From UBA11872 sp965198285 (GTDB lineage: Bacteria; Chloroflexota; UBA11872), in NCBI GenBank assembly GCA_965198285.1, contig OZ240251.1, positions 3,410,001-3,474,000 on the forward strand: a DNA stretch of 64,000 nucleotides, written 5' to 3'. This document shows positions 1 to 9,644 of the stretch, piece by piece; positions within the stretch are counted from its first letter, which is position 1; each line of letters opens with the position of its first letter. The notes under the pieces were generated by a model. It saw only the letters and a list, made by a program, of their open reading frames with translations, did no database searches and was not told the DNA's origin. Position numbers and translations under genes: made by a program.

Positions 1-3000
1 GGGCGTGGAGCCGGACGACCCCGATCCTCCTGGTGTCGAGGGCCGCGACGGCTCCTGTCCGACTCTGTTCGTCACCGTCCGGTCGGTAATCGTCGCGACG
101 TCGTTACCGGCCGGGTCCTGAATCGCGTTCACATCATCGCCGGCGGTCGGATCGGTGTAGGTCACCTTGATGTCCTGATCGGCAGTGACCGCGGTTTCCA
201 GACCCAGGACCACTGTGCGTCCGCGCACCGTGACCGACGAGGTGGACGCAAGGTTCACAACCGCATCGTCGACCGTGACCTCGAAGTCGTTGGCCAACGG
301 AGTGTTGACACTGTCCAATACCTCGTCGTAGGTCAGGATGATGCGTCCGCCGTCGGTCGAAGTTTCCGCGCTGTCCAGGCCTGGCGCCTGCGCGTCAACC
401 ACGGTCGAATTGTTCGTGACCGGCTTGGTAAAGCTGGCCGCGTCATTGCCGACCGAGTCCTGAATGGCGTTGCGGTCATCCACGCCGGCGGTGGGATCGG
501 TGTAGATGACTGCAACCGTCTCATTTTCTGCAATCGCCTTGCTCAGGCCCAGGGTCACGGTCTTGCCACTCACGGTCACCGCTGAAACACTCCGCCGCTC
601 GCCCTGCACCGTGACCGCGAAGTCGGAAGTTCTCGGGCCGTTCCCGCTATCGAGATTCTCGTCAAACGTGAGGACAACCATGAGCCCATTGCTCGACGTC
701 GCCGCGCTCGAAAACTGTGGCGCGCGCTCATCGGGGACGGCAGAGGCGTTCGTGACCTCCTGATCGGTCAGGCTGGCCGCGTCGTTGCCGGCCGGGTCCT
801 GAATCGCATTGGTGTCGTTGACGTTGGCCGTGGGATCGGTGTAGCTCACCTTGACGTCCTGGTCCGCCGTAACCGCGTTGGCCAGCCCGATGTTCACTGT
901 GCGTCCACGGACGGTCACGGGCGAATTCGAGGAGAGATCCGCCGACGCCCCGTCCACCGTGACTGCGAAATCGCTGGATCCCGGCGTGTCTTCGGCGTCC
1001 AGCACCTCGTCGTAGGTCAGGACGATCGTGCCGCCGTCGCTCGAGAGCACCGCCCGCACGAAGGTCGGGGCCGTCGTGTCCGTGACAGTCGAGGCATTGA
1101 AAACCGTCTTGCTCAGGCTGGCCGCATCGTTGCCGGCCTCATCCTGAATCGCATTTCGGTCATCCACCCCGGCGGTCGGATCCGTGTAGGTGACCGCAAC
1201 AGACTGACCGGTCGTGACCGCTGCACCAAGCCCCAAGGTCACCGTCTTACCGCTCACGTCGACCGTCGAGACATCCCGCCGTTCGCCCTGCACGGTGATC
1301 CAGAAGTTGGCGGTCCTCGGCTTGTTCTGGCTATCGAGGTCCTCGTCGAAGGTCAGGACTATCGAGAGGCCGTCGGTCGACGTGGTAGCGCTCTCGAATT
1401 CCGGCGCTCGCACATCGGGGACGGTGGAGGCATTCGTGACCGCTTGGTCGGTCAATGTGGCCGCGTCATTGCCGGCTGGATCCTGGATGGCGCTGCCGTC
1501 GTCGCTGCCGGAGGGATCGGTGTAGGTCACCGTGACGTCATGACCGGCCGTGACCGCGCTGGCCAGGCCAACCACCACGGTCCGACCGCGTACGATCGGC
1601 GCCGACGACGAAAGAGTTACCGATTCACCCTCAACCTTGACCGTGAAGTCGCTGTTTTCCGGCCCGTTGTCGGCATCCAACACTTCATCGAACGTCAGCG
1701 TGATGCTGCCGCCGTCACTCGACACCACTGCGCGCACGAAACCCGGTGGTGTCGTGTCGGAGACCGTGGAACCACTGACGGGGGAATAGCTAGAGTTCGC
1801 CGCGTCGTTGCCGGCCGCGTCCTGAATGGCCTTGGTGTCGTCCACACCGGCGGTCGGATCCGTGTAGGTCACGGCGACCACCAGAGCTGAGGTGATTACA
1901 TTGGCCAGTCGCAGCCGAACGTCCGTGCCGGTGACCGTTACCGTCGAGACCTGTCGACGCTCCCCCTCCGCCGACACGACGAAGTCCGCAGGCACCGGGC
2001 CATTGCTGCCGTCCAGGTTCTCGTTGTAAGTCAATGTCAACGTCAGGCCGTCGCTCGAAATCGCGGCCCTCTCGAATACAGGTGGCGTCACGTCAGGTAC
2101 CGCGGAGGTGTTGGCGACTGACCGGTTGGTCAGCGTGGCCGCATCATTACCCGCGGGATCCTGGATGGCGTTGGCGTCGTTGTCCGTGCTGGGATCGGTG
2201 TAGGTCACTTTGACGTCCTGACCTGCCGTCACCGCGCTGTTAAGCGTCAGCAGGACGCCTCGGCCGCTGACATCCACCGAGGAGACATCAGTCGATTGGC
2301 CGGCCACCGTTACGGCGAAGTCGGTGGTCGCCGGCCGGTTAGTTTCGTCAAGCGCCTCGTCGTAGGTCAGGGTGAGGGTGCCGCCGTCACTTGACATGGC
2401 TGCCCGCACGAAACTGGGCGCCGTGGTGTCCGCAACCGTCGAGGCATTCGTGACTTCACGCTGGAACAGATCGCCCGCGTCGTTTCCAGCCAGGTCCTGG
2501 ATAGCGTTGGTGTCGTCGACGTTGTACGTGGGATCCGTGTAGGACACCGTGACCGGCTGGCCCGTGTTGATCGCACGGCCAAGCTCCAGTTCAACCGTTT
2601 TTCCGCTGACGTTGACCGTTGAGATGTCCCGCGGTTCGCCGTGCACCTCGACCACGAAATTCCCCGCGGGCGGCTCGTTGGCGCTGTCCAGAGTCTCGTC
2701 GTAGGTCAGGGTGATCGTTTCGCCGTCGGTGGACGTCGTGGCGCTCTGGAAAATCGGCGCCTGCTCGTCGAGCACCGTCGACGCATTGATGACCGTCTGG
2801 TTAACCAGGCTGGCCGCGTCATTGCCGGCCGGGTCCTGGATGGCGTTCGGGTCATTGTTTGGGCTCGGATCCGTGTAGGTCACTGCGACTTCCTTCAGTG
2901 ACGGGATCCTCCCGACCAGGAACAGCAGAACCTCGCGGCCCCTGACGTCCAGCGAGGAAATCGCCTCCGAGTCGCCATCCACCGTGACCGCGAAGTCGGT

Positions 3001-6000
3001 GGTCGCCGGTTCGTTCGTCTCGTCCAGCACCTCGTCGTAGGTCAGGGTGATCGTCCAGCCGTCGCTGGCCAGAACCGCCCGCACGAACTTTGGCGCCGTG
3101 GAGTCGGTGTCCGCGGAGGCGTTCGTGACGTCTGTTTGGGTCAGGTCGGCTGCATCGTTACCCGCCCGGTCCTGGATTGCATTCGTGTCATCCACGTTGG
3201 CCGTCGGATCGGTATACGCGACGGTGACCTCCTGGCCGGTCGTGACCGCGGTCCCGAGTCCCAATTCAACCGTCTTCCCAACCACGGTCACCGTGGAGGC
3301 CTCTCGCGCTTCGCTCTGCACCGTGATCTCGAAGTCGGCCGTGGCCGGTCTGTTCGTGCTGTCCAGGATCTCGTCGTAGGTCAGGATGATCTTGGCGCCG
3401 TCGGTCGACGTAGTCGCGCTCTGAAAGACCGGCGCCACCTCATCGAGCACGGTGGAGGCATTGGCAACCTCCCGGTCGACCAAGCTGACGGCATCATTAC
3501 CCGCGGCGTCCTGAATCGCGTTGGCGTCATCGTCGCCCGTCGGATCGGTGTAGCTCACGGTGACGTCCTGGAGTGACAGCACCCCCGTGCTCAGCTCCAG
3601 CACGACGGTCCGGCCGTTCAGGGTCACCTGTGAAGGCTCGGCCGACACGTCGTCAACCGTGACCGAGAAGTCGGCGGTCCCCGGTCCGTTCGCGCCGTCC
3701 AGCGCTTCGTCGTAGGTCAAGGTGATCGACTGGCCATTGCTGGACATCACCGCCCGCAGAAACTTCGGCGCCGTGCTGTCGGTGGCCGTGGACACGTTCG
3801 TGACCGGTTCATTGATCAGGCTGTTCGCGTCGTTGCCGGAGCGGTCTTGAATCGCGTTCAGGTCGTCAAGGCCGTTCGTCGGATCGTGATAGGTCACCGT
3901 GACGGTCTGGCCCGTGGTGATCGCGTTGGCGAGCTTTAGTGCAACCGTCTTGCCGCTGACGGTCGCGGCGGAGACGTCCCGGCGCTCGCCCTGCACCATG
4001 ATCTGGAAGTTGGCGGTGGCCGGCCCGTTGGCGCTGTCCAAGACCTCGTCATAGGTCAGGGTGATGGTGGCGCCGTCGGTTGACATCGCCACGCTCTGAA
4101 ATAGCGGCGCCACCTGGTCGAGCAGCGTCGAGGCGTTGGTGACCTTGTGGTCGACCAAGTCGGCGGCGTCATTGCCGGCGGCGTCCTGAATCGCATTCGT
4201 GTCGTCGCCGCTGGTCGGATCGGTGTAGGTCACCGTGACGCCTTGCAGCGCCCGCACCGCACTGGCCAGCCGCAGCACGACCGTGCGGCCGCTGACCGAG
4301 ACCGCCGAACTCGTCGACAGGTCCGCCGACCCCTCGTCCACCTCAACCGCAAAGTCGCTGGCCGCCGGTCCGGCCGCATCGTCCAGCGCCTCGTCATAGA
4401 CCAGCGTGATGCTGAGGCCGTCGCTGGACATCACCGCCCGCTCAAACCTGGGCGCACGGTTGTCCTGGGCCTGGGAATCGTTCGGGACCGGCTCGTTCTC
4501 GAGCGTGGCCGCGTCATTGCCTGAGCGGTCCTGGATTGCGTTCGCGTCATCGCCAGTGGTGGGATCGAAATAGCTCACGCTGACCGTCTGGCTGACCGTG
4601 ACCGGACTGGCCAAACGCAACTCGACTTCGCGGCTGTTGACGCGCACCCGAGAGACGTCGCGCCGCTCGCCCTCAACCATCACCGCGAAGTTCGTGGTCC
4701 CCGGCCCGGCCTGGCCGTCCAATATCTCGTCATAGGTAAGCGTGATGGTGGTCCCATCGCTCGACAACGCCACGCTCTTAAAGTTGGGCGCAACCTCGTC
4801 GTCGACGGTGGACTCATTCGTGACCGTCCGTTCGCTCAGGTCCCTCGCGTCGTTGCCGGAGCGGTCCTGAATCGCGTTCTCGTCATCGCCCGATGTCGGA
4901 TCCGTGTAGGCCACCGTGACGCCCTGGTTTTCCGTCACCGCGGCGCCCAGGTCCAGCCTGACCTCGCGGATTCGAACGTCCACCGTCGAAATCGTCACGG
5001 GCTGACCGTCCACCTTGACCGTGAAGTCAGTGGTCGCCGGCCCGTTCGAGCTGTCCAGCGACTCGTTGTAGGTCAGGACGATCGTGAGCCCGTCGCGCGA
5101 AAGCTCCGCCATTTCAAAGGTCGGCGGCACTTCGTCAGTCGACGGCGGGTCCGCGTCGGGCTGGCCCCGGGGGCACACATTGCCGCTGGTCAACCGAGCG
5201 AAGCCAATGTTATCGAGGCTGGCGGGTACGTCCGCCGCCTCGATATTCAGCTTGTTGTTGTCCAGCAGCAGGATCGCCAGCTTGCCAGGATCAACCGACT
5301 TCTCGTTGCCAATATCTCCCAGTTCGCTGGGGATGTTCCCAGTCAGAAAGTTGCACGAGAGGCTGATGTAGTCCACGTTCTGGAGGTCGCCCAACTCGGC
5401 CGGAATATTCATGCTCAACGCGTTGTCGTTCAGGTTCAGGCTCTCCAGGCTGGTCATGTCGCCCAGTTCCGCCGGAATGGCGCCGCTCAACTCATTCCGC
5501 GCGAGGCCCAAATCCCTGAGGAGTGTCAGGTCGCCAAGGTCCGCCGGAATGGGTCCGTTCAACCGGTTCGTGTCCAAGAACAATTGCGTGAGTTGCGTAA
5601 GGTTGCCCAGCTGCGACGGGATCGAGCCGCTCAGCTGATTCTCATTCAGGCTCAGGTGCCGCAGCTTGCTCAGGCGGCCGAGTTGAGAGGGGATGCTGTT
5701 CTGCAGGCCGTTGTACGAAAGGTCGAGAGATTCGAGCGCGGCAAGGTTGCCCAGCTGTGACGGGATGGAACCGCTCAACTGGTTTCCCCACAGGCTCAGG
5801 GACTCCAGCTTCGTGAGATTGCCCAACGCCGAGGGAATGTTCCCGTCGAAGTTGTTGCCGCTGAGCCCAAGAGTTTCCAATTCCCTGAGGTTGCCCAACG
5901 CGGCCGGGATGGACCCCGAAAAGCTGTTGTCGTAAAGGTCCAGCCCTTCCAGTGCGCTCAGATTGCCCAGACTGTCGGGGATCGGGTTGTCGACGGATTC

Positions 6001-6636
6001 TGGTGGGGGGCTGCCTGCCGTGGGATGGGATTCCAAGCCGAGGAAGTTTCGATCCAGCGACAAGTACACCAACGAGCTCAAGCTGCCAAAGTCGCTGGGA
6101 ATCCCGCCGCTCAACTGGTTGATGGCCAAACCCAAGTACCTCAGGTTGCTGAGGCTGCCCAGCCCGGTGGGAATGCTGCCGGTCAACTTGTTCTGGTCCA
6201 GGCGCAGCTCTTCCAGGTTCGACAGGTTGCCCAGTTCGGCGGGGATCGAGCCGGTCAAGCCGAGCCGCCACATCTTGAGAAACCGCAGGTTGGGAAGGCT
6301 GCCCAGTCCCGCGGGGACCGTTCCGCCCAGCGTCAGCGGATTGTGGTCGCCCCGCATCGTTTCGTAGATCTCAATTGACCTGACGCCCAGCTCCGGCGTG
6401 CTGAAGATGCCTTCCCAGTTCACCATGTGATTGTTCTCACGCCAGCTGATCAGCCGCCCATTGGGATCCAGGTCGTCCTTCAGATCCATGAGCGTGCGGC
6501 AGTCCCGGATCCGAGCGGCGCTGTCCTGCGAAGCGCAGTGACTGCTGGCGGCGGCGGGCGGCGCGACGCTCCACAAGGCCGTCAGCAACGCCAGACCGGT
6601 GATCGCGGCCGCCACGACGAGCCGCCGCACCGACAT
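1..6636 (-). CDS. Giant surface protein: plant-type LRRs plus SwmB repeats (partial)
   Basis: These are the N-terminal ~2,212 residues of a secreted or cell-surface protein that continues past the left edge. Residues 1-29 look like a signal peptide (SVRR, hydrophobic core, AAA-SS). Residues ~35-75 resemble the plant LRRNT_2 cap (LKDDLDPNGRLISW ... WEGI). Residues ~97-470 carry about 14 leucine-rich repeats of 24 residues with the plant-type signature SGSIPSQLGNL. Residues ~500-2180 carry 15 repeats of about 113 residues of the SwmB type (LTYDEALD ... VTYTDP ... NAIQD ... GND). The last visible residues (SRPSTPGGSGSSGSTP) look like a flexible linker before an unseen C-terminal anchor. The ATG at 6636 directly precedes the signal peptide; an in-frame ATG at 6672 would add 12 residues, and neither has a clear ribosome binding site. 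Adhesion or contact with a host or particle is an inference. The frame is open throughout. Confidence 0.9.
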   Translation of the reverse strand, partial: MSVRRLVVAAAITGLALLTALWSVAPPAAASSHCASQDSAARIRDCRTLMDLKDDLDPNGRLISWRENNHMVNWEGIFSTPELGVRSIEIYETMRGDHNPLTLGGTVPAGLGSLPNLRFLKMWRLGLTGSIPAELGNLSNLEELRLDQNKLTGSIPTGLGSLSNLRYLGLAINQLSGGIPSDFGSLSSLVYLSLDRNFLGLESHPTAGSPPPESVDNPIPDSLGNLSALEGLDLYDNSFSGSIPAALGNLRELETLGLSGNNFDGNIPSALGNLTKLESLSLWGNQLSGSIPSQLGNLAALESLDLSYNGLQNSIPSQLGRLSKLRHLSLNENQLSGSIPSQLGNLTQLTQLFLDTNRLNGPIPADLGDLTLLRDLGLARNELSGAIPAELGDMTSLESLNLNDNALSMNIPAELGDLQNVDYISLSCNFLTGNIPSELGDIGNEKSVDPGKLAILLLDNNKLNIEAADVPASLDNIGFARLTSGNVCPRGQPDADPPSTDEVPPTFEMAELSRDGLTIVLTYNESLDSSNGPATTDFTVKVDGQPVTISTVDVRIREVRLDLGAAVTENQGVTVAYTDPTSGDDENAIQDRSGNDARDLSERTVTNESTVDDEVAPNFKSVALSSDGTTITLTYDEILDGQAGPGTTNFAVMVEGERRDVSRVRVNSREVELRLASPVTVSQTVSVSYFDPTTGDDANAIQDRSGNDAATLENEPVPNDSQAQDNRAPRFERAVMSSDGLSITLVYDEALDDAAGPAASDFAVEVDEGSADLSTSSAVSVSGRTVVLRLASAVRALQGVTVTYTDPTSGDDTNAIQDAAGNDAADLVDHKVTNASTLLDQVAPLFQSVAMSTDGATITLTYDEVLDSANGPATANFQIMVQGERRDVSAATVSGKTVALKLANAITTGQTVTVTYHDPTNGLDDLNAIQDRSGNDANSLINEPVTNVSTATDSTAPKFLRAVMSSNGQSITLTYDEALDGANGPGTADFSVTVDDVSAEPSQVTLNGRTVVLELSTGVLSLQDVTVSYTDPTGDDDANAIQDAAGNDAVSLVDREVANASTVLDEVAPVFQSATTSTDGAKIILTYDEILDSTNRPATADFEITVQSEAREASTVTVVGKTVELGLGTAVTTGQEVTVAYTDPTANVDDTNAIQDRAGNDAADLTQTDVTNASADTDSTAPKFVRAVLASDGWTITLTYDEVLDETNEPATTDFAVTVDGDSEAISSLDVRGREVLLFLVGRIPSLKEVAVTYTDPSPNNDPNAIQDPAGNDAASLVNQTVINASTVLDEQAPIFQSATTSTDGETITLTYDETLDSANEPPAGNFVVEVHGEPRDISTVNVSGKTVELELGRAINTGQPVTVSYTDPTYNVDDTNAIQDLAGNDAGDLFQREVTNASTVADTTAPSFVRAAMSSDGGTLTLTYDEALDETNRPATTDFAVTVAGQSTDVSSVDVSGRGVLLTLNSAVTAGQDVKVTYTDPSTDNDANAIQDPAGNDAATLTNRSVANTSAVPDVTPPVFERAAISSDGLTLTLTYNENLDGSNGPVPADFVVSAEGERRQVSTVTVTGTDVRLRLANVITSALVVAVTYTDPTAGVDDTKAIQDAAGNDAANSSYSPVSGSTVSDTTPPGFVRAVVSSDGGSITLTFDEVLDADNGPENSDFTVKVEGESVTLSSSAPIVRGRTVVVGLASAVTAGHDVTVTYTDPSGSDDGSAIQDPAGNDAATLTDQAVTNASTVPDVRAPEFESATTSTDGLSIVLTFDEDLDSQNKPRTANFWITVQGERRDVSTVDVSGKTVTLGLGAAVTTGQSVAVTYTDPTAGVDDRNAIQDEAGNDAASLSKTVFNASTVTDTTAPTFVRAVLSSDGGTIVLTYDEVLDAEDTPGSSDFAVTVDGASADLSSNSPVTVRGRTVNIGLANAVTADQDVKVSYTDPTANVNDTNAIQDPAGNDAASLTDQEVTNASAVPDERAPQFSSAATSSNGLMVVLTFDENLDSGNGPRTSDFAVTVQGERRSVSAVTVSGKTVTLGLSKAIAENETVAVIYTDPTAGVDDRNAIQDSVGNDAASFTKPVTNNSTVVDAQAPGLDSAETSTDGGRIILTYDEVLDSVNTPLANDFEVTVDDAVVNLASTSSVTVRGRTVVLGLETAVTADQDIKVTYTDPTAGDDVNAIQDPAGNDVATITDRTVTNRVGQEPSRPSTPGGSGSSGSTP
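100..5130 (-). repeat. 15 tandem SwmB-type repeats, period ~339 nt, in alternating A/B types
   Basis: The AIQD-coding core recurs at about 118, 461, 796, 1141, 1480, 1817, 2160, 2490, 2830, 3170, 3510, 3845, 4180, 4530 and 4865. Neighbouring copies alternate. One type has APxFQS...STDG...EILDS...GERRDVS; the other has APKFxRAVMSSDG...DEALD and no GERR. The higher-order unit is therefore a dimer of ~226 residues. Confidence 0.85.
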
Positions 6637-6892
6637 TGCGGCGCGCGGGCGGCGAACTACGTCCCTCAGCATGGGACGCTGCGGGTGGGTGAAACGGGCA
6701 CCATGCGGATGGCGCACGCCAAATACAGTTGTCCCGTCGGGGCTATCGACAGGCTCAGCCTCCCTAAGCTGCGTTTCTATGCGACCGCCCGTGAAGCCAC
6801 AGCTTCGGGTGCTTAGCGTAGCTGTCGCTGACCCGCAGCGTCAACCGGCGGGACCCAATATGTAGTGCCGAGTAGCGGGGCAGTGCCCAGAT

Positions 6893-7714
6893 CTAGTGCT
6901 TGAAGGCCACGGCCTCGCCAAATGCGATGGCACCCACCGCGCCGGGGTCGGCCTTCCAATCGTCGATTCGAGACCGCCACTCGTCGAGCGTCTGCTGACT
7001 GGCCAGCCCGAGTTTCACGATGGCCGCGGTTACCTTGGGCGAGTAGAACCAGTCGTTGATGAAGCCGTGGAAGAAGGCCACGTCTTCGGTCGTGCCGAAG
7101 AAATCGAACGAGGCGGACGCGCGGATGTCTGTAAACCCGGCAGCCATGAAATTGGCCCTGAGTTTCAGGCCCATCTCCGGGTGTCCGCCGTTGCCGGCCA
7201 GGAGCCTGGCGAAGGTGGCCCAGGCCTCGGCCGTCTGCTCATCGCCGGGATACAGGAACGAGGATGAGATGATCGACTCGCGGCAGGCGATTAGGCCGCC
7301 CGGCTTCAGAACTCGCTTGACCTCGGCCAGGGTCGCCTGGGTGTCGGGCACGTGCATCAGCACGGCGTGGCCGTGGGCGACATCGAAGGAGTCGTCGTCG
7401 AAGGGAAGATCGGTCACGTCCCCAACGTGGAAGGTCGCGTTGGCGTGTCCGCCGGCCTGGGCGGCGGCGCGCGCCAGGTCGATCTGCGTGGCTTCCATGT
7501 CGATGCCGTGCAGCTGGCCGGGATCCACGGCCTCGGCCAGACCCATCGAGATGGTCCCTGGCCCACAGCCGAAGTCCAGGACGCGCATGCCGGGCTTGAG
7601 GTGGGGGAGTAGGTGCGCGGCGTGGGTGTGCACGCTGCGACGATCGAGCAACTGCTGAAAGTCGTCGCTGTAGCCCATGGTGTAGGTGGATTCTTGTGCT
7701 GCGTCATCGGTCAT
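6893..7714 (-). CDS. Class I SAM-dependent methyltransferase (UbiE/Methyltransf_11 type)
   Basis: A 273-residue Rossmann-fold methyltransferase, presumed cytosolic. Motif I is VLDFGCGPG, with the acidic ribose-binding position in GIDMEATQ, motif II-like FDDDSFDVAHGHAVLMHV, then LAEVKRVLKPGG. This order is typical of the Methyltransf_11/UbiE class acting on small molecules. The substrate cannot be read from sequence. Length is normal for the family. It is the last gene of a minus-strand run, 113 nt after a Gfo/Idh oxidoreductase, so co-transcription is possible but not shown. The ATG at 7714 fits; no strong ribosome binding site is seen. Confidence 0.85.
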   Translation of the reverse strand: MTDDAAQESTYTMGYSDDFQQLLDRRSVHTHAAHLLPHLKPGMRVLDFGCGPGTISMGLAEAVDPGQLHGIDMEATQIDLARAAAQAGGHANATFHVGDVTDLPFDDDSFDVAHGHAVLMHVPDTQATLAEVKRVLKPGGLIACRESIISSSFLYPGDEQTAEAWATFARLLAGNGGHPEMGLKLRANFMAAGFTDIRASASFDFFGTTEDVAFFHGFINDWFYSPKVTAAIVKLGLASQQTLDEWRSRIDDWKADPGAVGAIAFGEAVAFKH

Positions 7715-7827
7715 TGCCGCCCGCTCCTGGTCTGCCGCCCGTCCAACATCGAAGATAAGGTACGAGCGGGTAAGCCGGCATCGGCCGCCGGTACGCGCGG
7801 CAACCGGAGGGTCGGGCGTGGGGGCGC

Positions 7828-8853
7828 CTACTGGAAGCGGGGGACGCTGACGAACTCGCCGCGGCGGGCGGAGGCGTAGGCGGCTTCGGTGCAGGCGACG
7901 CCGGCCCAGCCGTCATGGCCGTCGGCGCAAGGTGGTCGGCCGGTGGCAACGGCGGCAGCAAAGTCGCGCAGCAGGGCCGCGTTCATGTCGGAGGCGAATG
8001 AGGTTTCCTGGTAAGGGATCGCGGGATCGGCGGACGTGACCCTAATCACGTGGTCCGTCACGTCAAACTCGATGACGCCGCCGTCGCAGACGATGCGGCC
8101 GCTCACGTCACCCCACTTGCGCCAGGTGAGCGGGCGGTTCCAACTGGGATCGCAGGTTCCGATGACGCCGGAGTCGAAGACCTCGATCAAGGCGCCGGTG
8201 TCCTCGACCGGGATGTCGCGCGCGAGGGTGTCGGCCTCGCAGTAGACCTGACGGACTTCGGCGCCGCTGAACCAGCGCATGAGGTCAGTGGCATGCACGA
8301 TGTGGTCGCGGATGGCGCCGCCGCCGGAGCGGGCCGGATTGATGAACCAGCCGGTGGTCTGGGCGCGGAGCACGTTGGTGAGGGACATGGCGCGGATAGC
8401 GCCCAGTTCGCCGCCGGCGAGGCGGCGCTTGGCCTCCCAGACGGGGGCGGCGTGGCGCACGGGGTAGGCGGTGGCCAGGGTGACGCCGTGTTGGGCGCAG
8501 CCCTTGACCATTGCCGTGGCCTCGGCCAGCGAGACCGCCAGGGGCTTCTCACAAAGCACGTGCTTCCCAGCCTCGGCCGCCGCCAGGGTCAGGTCGTGAT
8601 GGGCGGCGTTGGCAGCACAGATGCTGACGGCGTCTATGTCCTCGGCCCTGAAGATGTCGGCGTGGCTCTCGTGAACGCGAACCGAGCCTCCGCCGTTAGC
8701 GGCGAGGAGCTGCTCGGCAACGGCGCGCTGGTCAGGGTCGGGATCCGAAATCGCAACCAACTCGATCTCCGGCAGCCGCAGCATGGCCCGCAGGTAGGAG
8801 TGCTGATGCCCGTGGTCAAAGCTGACCGCAGCCATGCGCACAGGAGCGCTCAC
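7828..8853 (-). CDS. Gfo/Idh/MocA family NAD(P)-dependent oxidoreductase
   Basis: 341 residues. The N-terminal Rossmann half includes VAISDPDPDQRAVAEQL, DAVSICAANAAHHDLTLAAAEAGKHVL and the family signature CEKPLA. The C-terminal half ends with a helix-rich stretch (LLRDFAAAVATGRPPCADGHDG). The family oxidises or reduces sugars, inositols and similar polyols with NAD(P); the substrate is not predictable. The start is a GTG at 8853 that overlaps the end of the upstream gene by 4 nt (GTGA), so the two are probably translationally coupled. The N-terminus SFDHGHQHSYL replaces the usual GxGxxG loop, a variation also seen in other divergent members. Confidence 0.88.
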   Translation of the reverse strand: MSAPVRMAAVSFDHGHQHSYLRAMLRLPEIELVAISDPDPDQRAVAEQLLAANGGGSVRVHESHADIFRAEDIDAVSICAANAAHHDLTLAAAEAGKHVLCEKPLAVSLAEATAMVKGCAQHGVTLATAYPVRHAAPVWEAKRRLAGGELGAIRAMSLTNVLRAQTTGWFINPARSGGGAIRDHIVHATDLMRWFSGAEVRQVYCEADTLARDIPVEDTGALIEVFDSGVIGTCDPSWNRPLTWRKWGDVSGRIVCDGGVIEFDVTDHVIRVTSADPAIPYQETSFASDMNAALLRDFAAAVATGRPPCADGHDGWAGVACTEAAYASARRGEFVSVPRFQ

Positions 8854-9644
8854 AGGTTGACCGCCGTATCGGATTCGCAGGCCCGGAGCAGCGCGTCGTA
8901 GGCGGCGCGAGCCTCGGCCAGAATCGGGGCAAGCTCGGCCGGTGGCCCGGCGCCGCGGCTGAGGCTGGCGACAAACTGCGCGTAGGGGTCTTGGTGCGCG
9001 GCCGGTAACTGGGCGGCCACCCCGCCGCTGATCACGCGATTGATCGAACGGCGCGAGTCGAACTCACGTATACCGCCACGGCCAAGGGCTTCGTAGATAA
9101 GGAGCCCGGCACCGGAAGGCGCTCCGGCCATGGCTTCGACGTAGGCAATGGATTCGTCGCGAAAGCGTCCGACGCCGTAGATGGCAGCGAAGCCAGCGCC
9201 GTGCGGCTGGCGACGGGCGGCGATGCGCCGCAGGCCGCCGCCGAGGGCAGTGAGCGCAAGGACGGCCTGCCAGGTCGGTGGTCCGAGGCCGGGCGTTTCC
9301 GTGACCACGATGGACTTGGACATGGTGCGCGGCCCCAGCGAGTCAAGATCCGCTGCCATGGCAGCAACCGGGCCGCTCAGCAGGTCCGGCCAGGCCGTAA
9401 CTACCTGCGGGCGCCGGGGGCCGGGCAGGGGAGCGCCGGCGACGACGAGCGCGTCGGACGCCAGCAGTTGGTCACGCAGGGCCGCGGGCAGGGCGTCGGG
9501 GTCGTCCAGGTCAACCACGACGTCGTCCGCCAGGTTGGCGTCGGCGGTCAGCCAGTCCACCCGTTCTTCGCCCAGCACTGACGCGTAGGCGGCCCGGCGT
9601 ACAGCGCCGGTCGGGCCGTGGCCGATGAGCGCGCGTGCGATCAC
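8850..9644 (-). CDS. Unknown protein coupled to Gfo/Idh oxidoreductase; possible divergent Gfo/Idh homologue
   Basis: 264 residues, not securely recognised. No GxGxxG or EKP motif is present. The C-terminal layout (GRGGIREFDSRRSINRVI, then DPYAQFVASLSRGAGPPAEL and a final helix) loosely recalls the C-terminal domain of Gfo/Idh proteins, and the centre has VVTETPGLGPPTWQA. It may be a degenerate paralogue serving as a partner subunit, or an unrelated family. The GTG start at 9644 overlaps the Nudix stop by 4 nt and its own end overlaps the Gfo/Idh start by 4 nt, so the three genes form one tightly coupled operon. The coding frame is convincing; the function is open. Confidence 0.7.
   Translation of the reverse strand: MIARALIGHGPTGAVRRAAYASVLGEERVDWLTADANLADDVVVDLDDPDALPAALRDQLLASDALVVAGAPLPGPRRPQVVTAWPDLLSGPVAAMAADLDSLGPRTMSKSIVVTETPGLGPPTWQAVLALTALGGGLRRIAARRQPHGAGFAAIYGVGRFRDESIAYVEAMAGAPSGAGLLIYEALGRGGIREFDSRRSINRVISGGVAAQLPAAHQDPYAQFVASLSRGAGPPAELAPILAEARAAYDALLRACESDTAVNL

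Noticed and set aside
333..4524. Plus-strand and other minus-strand open frames within the surface-protein gene
   Set aside because: They recur at the repeat period and are shadows of the real frame, which has SwmB motifs.
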